Below are positions 33,831 to 44,059 of a stretch of 64,000 bases of DNA, piece after piece; position 1 is the stretch's first letter, and every line of letters starts with the position of its first letter. The notes beneath the pieces were generated by a model that did not search any database, was not told the DNA's origin, and saw only the letters and a program-made list of their open reading frames with translations. Both the position numbers and the translations under genes were made by a program. This stretch comes from Cylicocyclus nassatus (taxonomy: Eukaryota; Nematoda; Chromadorea; Rhabditida; Strongylidae): positions 10,157,753 through 10,221,752 of the forward strand of contig CATQJL010000223.1 of the NCBI GenBank assembly GCA_958299035.1, given 5' to 3'.

Positions 33831-35303
33831 GGAGGGGAGAGGAGTTTGTTGGATCGTTTAGAAGGAAGCATAATCATCTGAGGGGAAAACAAAAGCACAT
33901 CGAGCTATCAAAACCTTCAAAAAATTTCTCTGCGGCTTGTGGTGTTCCTAACGCACCGCATCCAGGAGCGCACAAAAATTTATTGAGTACTTTAGCAACC
34001 TCCCCAAGATTCGACGATGGTGGAGGGGTTTGTTTAAAGCAGAAAAATTTCAGAAGGGGTGCACGGCCGAAATGTTAAAGAAAACTATTGTCATCCTTGG
34101 TGTGCTGGTTGGCGAAAATATGGATAAAAACAGGAATGAGTTCGTCCTGATCTGACCTGATCACCGAAAGCATCGGAAGAGTTTGAAATCATAAGCAAAA
34201 ATGATTGAGTATTAGAAGTATTCACTTCTCAAAATTTGATAAAATATTAGTCAAGATGGTTTTGATGGAAAGAGACTATAGCAGAGTACTCCTAATGAGC
34301 TCTACACTCCATATTTTTCATCATCTGTAAAAAAACTGTAATACGCAGTGAATTCTCTTCCTTGAGATTGTGATCGGCCATTGGAATTATTTCAATATGT
34401 CTGGGTAATAGATGATTTTGTTATAAATGTCTCCTTTTTTGAATTAGCGACTGGAGCGAGAAGCGAAAGTACAGGTATTAACAATATAAAAAAAACTGTT
34501 TAAATTGTTTGTTATGCATTTGCTTGATTAGCAACTAGAGCAATCCATGCGAAGACGCCCGCACTAAAGGTACAGAGCCCACGAGCGGGGGCCGCAAGGG
34601 ACCAGAACCGTACAAGCCCCAATCACTCCTTATGATACAGAGGGTGTAGCATGTCACATATTCCTAACAACCAACTATTATTTCGATAGATGGACATGTT
34701 AGTAGCGTTAGCCTTTACTGAACTGCTTTTTTGAACATCAAATGATCTCTTCACCATAAGTTTAGTTGAAGGGATACTTAGATGTATGCTCCTTAAAAAG
34801 AACCTCGGATAAACTAATGCGCTTTACAAACTCCACATTTCTATTTTGTTAGGTAAAGGCTATGAATAGATTTCCGAAAAAATTCATTTGCTCCACTTTA
34901 TTTCAGTTTTACACTTATGGGCCTTCACTTTCGTCTTTTTATTTCACTTCATTTCATGCCATGTATACGCTCTAGGCGTTCCAAACCAAAAACATCAACG
35001 TGTTATTCATATATGAATCACAAAAGTAACAACACCTCATTTAAGCCCAGTCCAGACGAATCACGTAGAAAGAAGTAGTGTAGCAATAACGAAGAAACCA
35101 GCTTGCGTAACATGTTTAAGATTGCAATGCCGTTCTCAGAGAAAATGCCCGGATGCGTACAGAACGCCCAAGTCCATACAGAAAGAAAGTCCGATATACT
35201 GCATCTTTACCTATGAAAACGCTTTGCTATAATGATATGCTTCCACGCTTATAGCTCTCACCCTGACTGACTGAAATCCTACTTTAAGGCCCTTTGGCAT
35301 CAA

Positions 35304-35667
35304 AGGCAGCGTTCAGACAAATATGGACCTATAGGGATTTTACGTGGAAATTAATTTTGGGACCCTAACTAAGACAATGCCCAACCGACAGCTCAGGTGG
35401 TGCTCTAACGGCTGAGATAGTCCCCTCGGAACTGGACCTTAGGATCGTATTTTGCATGGATTCATGGTGCAACGCGAGGGAGCTCGCGCGAAATTGATGG
35501 GTTGCGCCATGAATCTATGCAAATACGATCCTGGGGTCCAGTTTGGAGGCGTATATCTTAGCCGTTAGTGAGTCACCAAAGCTGCCGCTTGGGCAGCGCC
35601 TTAGTTAGCGCCCCAAAATTACTTTCCACGTAAAATCCCCATAGCTCTAATTACCTGAACGCTGCCT
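35304..35667. mobile_element. MITE with AGGCAGCGTTCAG ends
   Basis: Left AGGCAGCGTTCAG pairs with right CTGAACGCTGCCT. Long arms pair through GGGATTTTACGTGGAAA, CTAACTAAG and CTAACGGCT. Absent from partner S1. Confidence 0.88.
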
Positions 35668-35668
35668 C

Positions 35669-36246
35669 TAAGGGCAACGTCTCGGCAGATTTTCAGCTTC
35701 GGGGTTTTGGCAGATTTGAGGCTACTCCGGCCTCTGAATCATGATTTGAACTCCCCTTAGCGCGAAAATGGGGAAAACCTCGTATTTTGAAACCCCTCCT
35801 GAGACGGGCGCGGACGAGTGAGCCGTTTTTCTCTGCCGTCAGATACGCAGAGTAAAGAGGTAGAAAACACTGCTCTACGCTACGAATGGCGGCGCGTGGG
35901 TGGAGGACTATATGTCACCGAAAAAGGGCGGTCCTCGCGGTTATTTGCGACAAATACGCACCCTTGTACACGAGCGGTCATGCGTTCCTGCAGGAAATCC
36001 GCGCGGGACTCTTCCATATTCGGCGACATATAGTCCTCCACCCACGGCGCGTTTCTAGCGGAGAACATACTCGTTCGAACAAGGTGTTAGGAGAGCGAAA
36101 GGAGGAAGGGGAGCGGCGCTTGCCTCCCCCCTGGGTTGCAGAGTTCACATTTTCGGCGCGGAGTTGCTGTTTTGGTTCACTGGGAGAGTCTCCTATCCAT
36201 CTGTGTCCAAATCTGAGGTAGGTCAATCTGCCGAGCCGCTGCCTTT
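35669..36246. mobile_element. Adjacent MITE of the same terminal family
   Basis: Ends AAGGGCAACGTCTCGGCAGA and the complement of AAAGGCAGCGGCTCGGCAGA. It contains an inner hairpin, GGGTGGAGGACTATATGTC with GACATATAGTCCTCCACCC (35892-36050), that recurs in diverged form at 41265-41440. Confidence 0.8.
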
Positions 36247-37395
36247 AAGCGTGGGCAACTAGTTCATCGATAAGACCAAATCAGCAAGGAGATCGAGTTA
36301 GTTGTCTAGCAAGGACTACGTGGCATATGGTAAAATTTTGTCTTTCGAAATACCCTAATTTTACGAGTACAAGGCGGACTTTTTTAATTTTTCAAAAGAA
36401 GCTTAGCCGGTTCACTGTGTTTCGGAAAGCTATCCTTATGCCGCACGTTCCTCTTAGCCACGGTATCGGGTTCTTTAGTCGCGAATCATTTGACGTATTT
36501 AGGCTGGTTGATTCTAGAAGAGAATCCCCGCGCCTTGTACGCGCGTAAAATTATATATGTATGTATTTGTGATGGACAATGGATCGATGGAGGATCAATG
36601 GTTTGGTCAATGGATTGACCGCTGCATCACATACCACCAAAAGTGATCTTTACTTCTACTTCACATATCTCCGTTGTTCTTAAGCAATATGATCTATAAC
36701 CATTATTCCGATCATGAGATCAAAGCTTCTAATAATGTGTTGAATCTTTTAATTGGAGGCCATGACCAATTACCTACAAAACCATCTGCTAAAAAATCCA
36801 TCCTACGAGATATTGCTCACATTACCAACAATATGTGTTCGCTTAATTACAGTTTCGCTCTCATTTCCTGCCCTCTCGGTTTTTAAAAGATTTTTGTCAC
36901 TGCCGGGCGATACTGTGCGAAAGCTGTAGCCGAAAACTAGAATTCAATCAATCTTGCATTTTTTTCTTCCCTTAGTTTGATCGAGTGCAGCTCTTTCGTT
37001 TATAGTTATGATTGTATAATAGCACATCGCTTTTTCGATGTATTTTATATAAATATAAATACAAATAAATCAGAGTAATCTGTAATATTGATGGAAATCC
37101 TCATAAGTAACTTTGCATCGGATTGTGAATCTGCTGCTTGTCCGAAGAAAACATTTTACAACTGAGAAGACGTGCCAAACTGCATGCTGTCCGAAACCTA
37201 CTTCAAAATAGGTTGCGGAGGAGCGTGCAATGAAAAAGCGGTGCAAATATTACTTTTGCAGCTTTGCTGTTAGTAGCAGATATCGGAGTGAAGTGCGTAC
37301 AATGATCATTTGATCAGTTCAGTGATATGAGTATCATTTGAACACTTTTGTTGTGTGTCAACACGGAGTACAATCATGTCAGAGTAGTCACTATA

Positions 37396-38010
37396 TTTTT
37401 GTAAAAAGTGGTTATCACTCCTGACAATTCATAAAAAGTAATGCTACTTTCAACAATTCTTGGCGTAAGTATCTAACTGCACAACATCCGCGAAATTATT
37501 TATATTTTAGTTTATATTATCGCTTAATCTCACAAAAGAACCATTCCTCACGTGTCAGTGGACTTCTGAGAACAAGACTTACAAGGATGTAGTGTATCAA
37601 CGACTGCCAAAGGAAGTCAGTTGCAAACATTTAGCTCTTTAACACATTAACATTTATTGGAGATTTTTGACTTTGGAAGGATGATTGTTAAGGCATTTTT
37701 TGGAAAAAATCCCAGTTTCTTGCATGAATCCAATCTAAGTAAATTATCAAACTTTCCTGGAATTATCGTTTGGCCTTCCTCTGCGTTTCCATTCTTCATT
37801 CTCTAAATTCATGGCGCATATTTCTCGTTGCTGCTGTCAGAGTCAGTAGTCTGGACGTCACTGCAGTCGTGCTGCCCGGAAAACAATGTAACCCTTTCGC
37901 TTACTACTCTTTTATCTTTTGGCCTCTAAAGAGCCCCGTATGGTTTGCTTGATTTACGGTACAAAATCCATCTCTACGTAGAGTTATGAAGAAAAAAATA
38001 GTTGTCATGC
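37396..38010. other. No recognised gene
   Basis: Short open frames only; a 60-codon plus-strand frame at 37770-37952 has no supporting motif. Confidence 0.4.
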
Positions 38011-38013
38011 TTA

Positions 38014-38465
38014 CGAGGGAATGATTAAAAGTCGAAGTGGCCAATCCAAGCAACCTGCCTACTACCCAACGCAGCATTCAATGCTGACTTCGGATCTGTA
38101 ATCCATATCTGCTTATCGCCTTTGTGGAGGAAGTTATAAGCAGCTTTATTGTGGGAAAATCGTACATTAAAATTGCGAAATTGATAACATAGTTGCATTT
38201 TCAGCTCACCTTTTGGCTTCAAAAACTTGAAGTAACCTAACTGCATGTTTTGGCTTAGGATTAAGCCGCACATAGCTTTGCACTGCCAAATGAGGCGCTT
38301 TTACATAACATTTCTTAGCGAAATAACGGTCTTAAATGGCTCGTAACTTCGTCTACATGGGTGCAAAGCATATACGGAATACAGATTCGAAGTCAGCGTT
38401 ATATGCTGCATCTGACGGTGTGCAACTTGCTTGGATGGGCCACTTCGATATCTGACCATTTCTTG
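38014..38465. mobile_element. TIR element with TTA duplication, copy 2
   Basis: TTA at 38011-38013 and 38466-38468. Arms pair through AGTCGAAGTGGCCAATCCAA and CTGACTTCGGATCTGTAAT with their complements near 38390-38455. The AAGTGGCC part is shared with 60908-61374. Confidence 0.82.
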
Positions 38466-38906
38466 TTAGCTATGCCCGCACTATGGGTTTAAATGGTTCA
38501 ACAGAGAGCGAATCTGGTGCGCAGCCTCAAAGGTTCAAGATATCTGTTTCGACGTTGTTCTTTCTCTCGTGTAACACTAATTAATTGTCTTCTGACCGCA
38601 TAGCCTTGAATACTCATCTCTCATCGTAAAGGTACATGAAATAGGTAACAAGAACTTATCTTTCTTCAAAATTGACAAGTTAGGAAAAGGGGTGATAATT
38701 GCGCATCAATCAGCCTATGGGGTGAGCCGGTATCAAGCAGATACTTGTACAAAGTTTGCCGTGGATTGGCCCTCACTCGGAAATTTATAATGAACACACT
38801 AATCAAACTACCAACCTCAGCTCTATATATGTATAGATGTGGATTTGGGGAGGATATGCGGAACTGAACAACGAAGTCGAAAGAGATCCAAAGTGTGGAT
38901 TAGCCA

Positions 38907-39108
38907 CTCAGACAATCACAGGCTCTCAGCCGGCAGCCACAAAGCCACCGCGAAAACCCACCAAAAGCGAGGTGGCCCCATCGCCTCACTGTCTCTTCCC
39001 GCTGAGAACCGTTTCAGAACTGGCAGCGAGCGGGCTGCTATAAAGCCTTCAGCGCGAAGCGAAAGCGGCGGTTTGTGGCTGCCGGCTGAGAGCCTGTGAT
39101 TGTCTGAG
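38907..39108. mobile_element. 202-bp GC-rich MITE with CTCAGACAAT ends
   Basis: Perfect 37-bp inverted repeats beginning CTCAGACAATCACAGGCTCT. The same 10-base terminus occurs on element 59898-60328. Confidence 0.92.
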
Positions 39109-39706
39109 CGGCCAAAGCTTTGAGTTTGTAGGAGCAGCCAAAGCTTTAGTTTGTTTTTTTAGGTGCAAATGTTGATGTTAAAATTTTGCAGATTATTTGC
39201 CTTTTTAACCCTGTATAATCTTACGCGGGTTTGAATCTCATGAATTTCTCGAAAACCCTTCTCGAAGTTCCCGCAAACGCAGTTTACGTGCTTCTTTACG
39301 TTACATGCGCCCCAGTTCACACTTGCTTGAAGAGATCTCCGTTGCCTAGAAGGGTGTGTCAAAACACGGAAAGGGGAACCTGCGTGTCGGCCATTGCGGG
39401 CCGAATCGTCTTTTTCAAGAGATTCTCTGAACAGAATATGTGGAGACACACATCGATGAAATACAGTCTTCATAAATTTGCATTGAACAATGATTTATCC
39501 TTGAAAAGTAAATCACACAGCAATTTGAACTGCCTAAGCGCTAATAGTATATTGAAGCAAATCCTATTCGCATTTTCCTAATTATTAGAGATTTGAGTTC
39601 CTGCAAAATTGTTAAAATGGCAGTCAATTCACCATAGCGCTGATGTACCATTTGGTTTTAAAGCAAATACACAATGAGTCCATTGATCCTCCCCAGCTTT
39701 TTTCAG

Positions 39707-40926
39707 AAGTACAACCGCAAGCTGGAAACAGCAACATGTTTAGCGGCTCGTGCCTATTTTAGTGCACTTGCAGCTTATGAAAGTGCAAAGAATCTAACGC
39801 AACGAGATCGAGCATTGCACTATTTTCTATTCTTTGAGGAGGCGCTATCGTTGCATAATTTTGTGTTTACCCCGACTCGGTAAGTACATGATTAAATGCG
39901 ATGGTTCTGAAACGAATAATGCCGCAAGTTTAGGACATTCAATCAAGGACTTTACTGGATAGCTGATGCAGTGAAGCACCGGGTAAGTCTATTCCCTACG
40001 CTTAATTTGGTGTGACCAATCACATTCTAAAGTCATCGAAACATAGTCGTGAATGCTTGTCTCTACTCAAATACATAAAGATTTCTGTGAACCCTTGACG
40101 TTAATGTTGCAAGCAACTCGACAGAAACGTTGATGCTTTTAGTCTCAACTGTATATGTACATATCACAGTATAATTTGGTAATGTTCCAAGATGTCAATT
40201 ACAATAAATTTTTCTCATATACGAGGTGCCTCAAAAGTATGTACATCTCAAGTGAGAGGAAACAAGAGAAGATGAAGACATTGAATGGAAGCTGCGCTAA
40301 ATTTTAGTGGGCACGCAATATAGGAATGTGGTTTTCACTGCAACTTTCAACTATAGTCTGTATCAACGTATGCTACCAATTAAATAACATCTAGCGCAGG
40401 ATATGCAGTAACTTTAACACATCTTTCGCCAGGGCTTGGCACAAGTGGCTATTTGAAATGCACGAAAACGAAGTCCTCCTGACTGTTCCAAAATTTTAGA
40501 AGTCTGCTTTGACCCTAAACCATAAACGCAAAGAAGCCTCAAAAACGAAACGCCAACTCAAAGAAAAGTATTTTTCCGCCACAAAACGGTGTCCCCTTTG
40601 ATTTTTGTCCCAAAAAACGATATCTAGCATGCTTATTGCCTCCTGCTAAGCCTTGTCGTTCGCTTAAGTGCTTGAAATCACATGTTCAAAAATTATTTGA
40701 GGGAGCAAATTGAATTTATTTCCATGCAAACACAATATCATATCCGATCATTTTTACATGTTTTCTCTATATGTGTGCAAAAGTTCAAACAGCCGCAAGT
40801 GGGGTACTCATAGATTTATTTCATTTTCAGTTACTCTATCCTGCCACTAACTTCGCATGCAGCGTGACGGCCCGTATACCACCTGATGGACTTCTTCTAA
40901 TGTGCCTAGTTGCCGAAGATCGTTGA
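39707..40926 (+). CDS. Last three exons of a host gene, unidentified
   Basis: Exons 39707-39879, 39934-39982 and 40831-40926 join in frame. Residues include KYNRKLETATCLAARAYFSA, HYFLFFEEALSLHNFVFTPT, RTFNQGLYWIADAVKHR and LLYPATNFACSVTARIPPDG, ending LVAEDR before TGA. Splice sites are strong (TTTTTTCAG, CG|GTAAGT, TTTAG, CGG|GTAAGT, TTTTCAG). The 848-bp second intron contains no recognised gene. Upstream exons are not identified and the family is unknown. Confidence 0.65.
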
Positions 40927-41264
40927 CGTTCTACTATAAAAAATGGCTCTTGACAGGAAGTGCGAATGTGTATATATTTCATATTGCTGCAAAAAATTTC
41001 TTTATAGCTACCCTTTGTTTTTATCACTTTGTAAGTATAGTTTGGCTCAAGTCTTATCGTTATAGTATGTTTTATTTCAAGAAATATGGCTGGTACTCGT
41101 TTACGATTTCCATCACAAAATTTCCTTTCAAGTAAAATGGGTTTGTGCTTCAATTAAAACCTACGTTTATCGCAAGCAACCTCCATATGAGTAAGATTAT
41201 AGGCACTTTTCTGCCATTTTGATCCATTTTTTTCAAAAAATTGAAGATATACGTGCTTTAGTCC

Positions 41265-41440
41265 GTGAAGCTTCTTGGGAAGAAGACTATATGTTACCAA
41301 AAGAAGGTCCTAAGCGGACATCTGCGACACGCCATACAATTCCGCGCACTACAGGCACTGCAGATTTATACCAGCTGTCCGCAGAGGATGGAGTCTATCG
41401 GCGACATATAGTCTCCTACCCAATTTTCTTAGAGCTGCAT
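41265..41440. repeat. Diverged hairpin related to 35892-36050
   Basis: GAAGACTATATGTTACC on the left and GGCGACATATAGTCTCCTAC on the right, with GAAGGTCCT and GCGACACGCC inside, in the same order as the inner hairpin of MITE 35669-36246. Confidence 0.6.
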
Positions 41441-42179
41441 GCATTAATATCCTCGCCTGGGAGGGGATAGCAGCTCGGAAGAAAGTTTTATATTCCAAAA
41501 CTCCAAAATCTGAAATTTACTCTGTCCACCTATCCTCAAGTATTCCTACCGTATGCGAACAGGAGGGAGAAGTTGTACAAGCCGCATTTCCCAGATTTTA
41601 TGAACCCCAGCCCCGGCGGCCGACTTTCTTCGAAGTGTTCTTTCTTTCCTCAAAGTTAATGAAAACGTGCCAAACATTTGATGATTATTTAACCGAACAG
41701 TGCTAAGCACATCTGATAAAAGCAAGTCGTGTATCGAAGTTATGAAATTTGCGATAAACTGTAAGTCAAGAGTTGGGGTTTTCGAAAATTTCGATATGTC
41801 AACTCACTTGTTCTTATTAGCAACATGCTTGGCACTATTGGATTAGATGACAGTACAATTTTGGAATGTTTTCGTTAACTTCGGAGTACGAAAAATGGTT
41901 TTGTACAAGAGACAATCGGCCCGAGGATCATTACGGGATCCCACAAAGAGTTGGAATTTGCAGCTTGTGCAGCTTCCCGCTTCTGTTCAATATGTTCATG
42001 GTGAAGGAAAGTAGGAATACTTATGGACAGATAGCGTGAAATCCTATATCTCAAGCTTTAATATATAAAGCTTTCGTTTAAGCTCTCTTCCTCAATGGAG
42101 TAGTTAATGCATGGGCCCCTAGATTTTATGGGACTTTCTACTTGCCACATTGATTATCACGTTTTGGTTCTGAACTCGA

Positions 42180-42965
42180 CTGGCTTTTTTTTCAAAATAA
42201 TTCAGAATGATATGCGAGAGGATTTGAGATGAGTCAAAAACTGTTCAGCTGTTCTTTCATGGAAGCAAAACCAATCCAACAACATCTTGGTAGCTTTCAG
42301 CGATGATTCAAAATACCTTTCCTTCAGAGTACAGTCGAGTAGATTTTCCGCTTGATATAGTGTGCTTGCACTGAAGGTAAAATGCGGTAAAATTCGCGCG
42401 TGAAGAAATAGCCACGTCAGTGATGCCAGCTTTTTGCGCGCGCAATTAGTCGGCGTCACAGGCGCAGCTATTTGTTCACGCAAATTTTACCACATTTTAC
42501 CTTCAGTGCAAGCACACTATATAAAGCGGAAAATCTACTCAACTGTATTTCCACCACATGAATTTAGCCAAGAAAAAAGTAAACGATGGCTTGAGTTAAT
42601 TTACTGAATTTTGCCGCTTAGATGATGGAGCCTTGACGTATTTCCTTGTTTTGAGCAAACGTATGATGTTCACTGAAAGAGAGAGGTTGCCTTTTGAATC
42701 TTATTGCTGTTTGGGAATGTTACATAAGAAATGGGGTCAATATCGATTAGAAAGCAGGTTGAACCTACGTTGACGGCCAGGCAACACAAACTCTGGTAGA
42801 ACTTGTTGAAGATATAGATGACATGTAAATTTTTTGGCACGTAGCACGAGGTTGACTTTTCTTCTTGTAGGGGTGGAACCAAATATGCTAAGTTCATGAA
42901 GCAGTGTCGCTTTTTGAATAGATGGGCCCGGATAAGGGTACAGTAAAAATCGTCTCTCAATGAGA
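42180..42965. repeat. Relative of the gamma/hAT host repeat, without the hAT
   Basis: Blocks CAGCTGTTCTTTCATGGAAG, GATGATTCA, GATGGCTTGA, GGCACGTAGCACGAGGTTGA and GGAACCAAATATG run in the order found at 27700-28113 plus 33056-33170. It bridges directly where the 4.9-kb hAT lies in the other copy. Confidence 0.75.
42332..42545. mobile_element. 214-bp MITE, TA-flanked
   Basis: Ends CAGTCGAGTAGATTTTCCGC and the complement of CAGTTGAGTAGATTTTCCGC, with AGTGTGCTTGCACTGAAGGT in each arm. TA at 42330-42331 and 42546-42547. Confidence 0.9.
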
Positions 42966-43297
42966 CTACTTGACCGAAACCTAGCAAGCGAGATGTTGTA
43001 AAGATTGTAGAGCATCGCAAAAGCATTGTTCCCGCACTTGTCTCAACCGCGAGCGGTTGGTCTTTTGATTGCTCTCCGCGTAGTCTTTTTTTCTTCTCAT
43101 TTTTCGTGTCTATTTCCGACATTCTTTCGTTATTTTGTGTCACATAATTCCTTTGAGTGTTTTGATAGAGCTAGGGGTGTCTCACTTCCTGAGTCCCGGC
43201 TGAATTGAAATTTCTTTACATATCTGAGATTTTTTCGGTGTCTTGATCGATATCTCTGTGCGTCTGGCCTATCTTCTGTTAAATACTCTATCTAGCT

Positions 43298-44059
43298 ATG
43301 CCTGCAAAATCAAATAGGTCACAACGCAAAAATCAAACCCCTGCTGCCTCCAACCTTTTGACTACTCCTCCGAGCGGCACCGTACCTTCGCAAATTATCA
43401 ACTCGCTTGCCTCTCAGGATGCCATTGGTGGTTTCGAATTCACTTCTGTTTTTCATTTATTCAAAAAGCTTTTGGATCTTAACATACCAGAAGTGAATGA
43501 AATCACTAATGAGATTTTAGTACGTCTTGGTGAGGTTGGCGAGGGGGCAATTGAGAAGGATAAAAGATCACGGAGCATCGTGATCTCCGGGCTCCCGGAA
43601 CTCGAAAAATCGAGTGATGGAGCCTGGCCGCCAGCGTCGGCTAGGCAAGACGACACTGAGCGGAAAGTCCGTGGGCTCATGGACATTCTCGATGTGGAAT
43701 GTAGGCCCGTAAGGGTTTATAGGATGGGGAGGAAAGAAGTGGGCAAGCCTCGATTGGTCAAAGTTGAGTTACCAACAAAGGGGCACTGGGTCACAACTCT
43801 CTCCCGGGCCAGACTTCTAAGAGACTATCCTGATTATAAGGGCGTCTTCATTAGAAGAAGTATGACTGCCCGGGAGAGAGAGCAGGAACGGGAGCTTCGA
43901 GAAAGGGCTAGGCAGATGAATCAGAGTAGGGCATATGAGGACAGGTTCGTAGTTTATAAAGGGGAATTAATTCCGGCCAGCAATCTTTCGCACAGCCAAT
44001 CGTCTTCCCAAGCCCCATACCCCCTGCGTAGACAAGGGTCAACGCAGCGGGGAAACTAA
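43298..44059 (+). CDS. LINE ORF1 protein, 253 aa
   Basis: Nucleic-acid-binding ORF1-type protein. A basic, Ser/Pro-rich N-terminus is followed by a helical stretch (about 45-85). The conserved core then reads IVISGLPE (94-101), VYRMG (140-144), LVKVELP (153-159) and GVFIRRSMTARERE (182-195), the pattern of RRM-like ORF1 cores in invertebrate LINEs. The end is Ser/Gln-rich. The ATG at 43298 opens the frame in TAGCTATGCC. The frame is intact and its last codons overlap the open ORF2 frame by 28 bases. Confidence 0.85.
   Translation: MPAKSNRSQRKNQTPAASNLLTTPPSGTVPSQIINSLASQDAIGGFEFTSVFHLFKKLLDLNIPEVNEITNEILVRLGEVGEGAIEKDKRSRSIVISGLPELEKSSDGAWPPASARQDDTERKVRGLMDILDVECRPVRVYRMGRKEVGKPRLVKVELPTKGHWVTTLSRARLLRDYPDYKGVFIRRSMTAREREQERELRERARQMNQSRAYEDRFVVYKGELIPASNLSHSQSSSQAPYPLRRQGSTQRGN

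Larger units (their letters stand above)
34615..37395. repeat. Segmental duplicate S2
   Basis: Partner of 4140-5345 in the same orientation and order, interrupted by unrelated sequence at about 34755-35050 and 36550-37215 and by two adjacent MITEs. No gene recognised in it. Confidence 0.8.

Noticed and set aside
39159..39581. 104-codon minus and 116-codon plus frames
   Set aside because: Both strands are open over the same DNA, no splice or homology support; the splice-supported exon begins at 39707.
40221..40245. ACGAGGTGCCTCAAAAGT as a mariner terminus
   Set aside because: No matching inverted end or TA-bounded partner was found within the intron.
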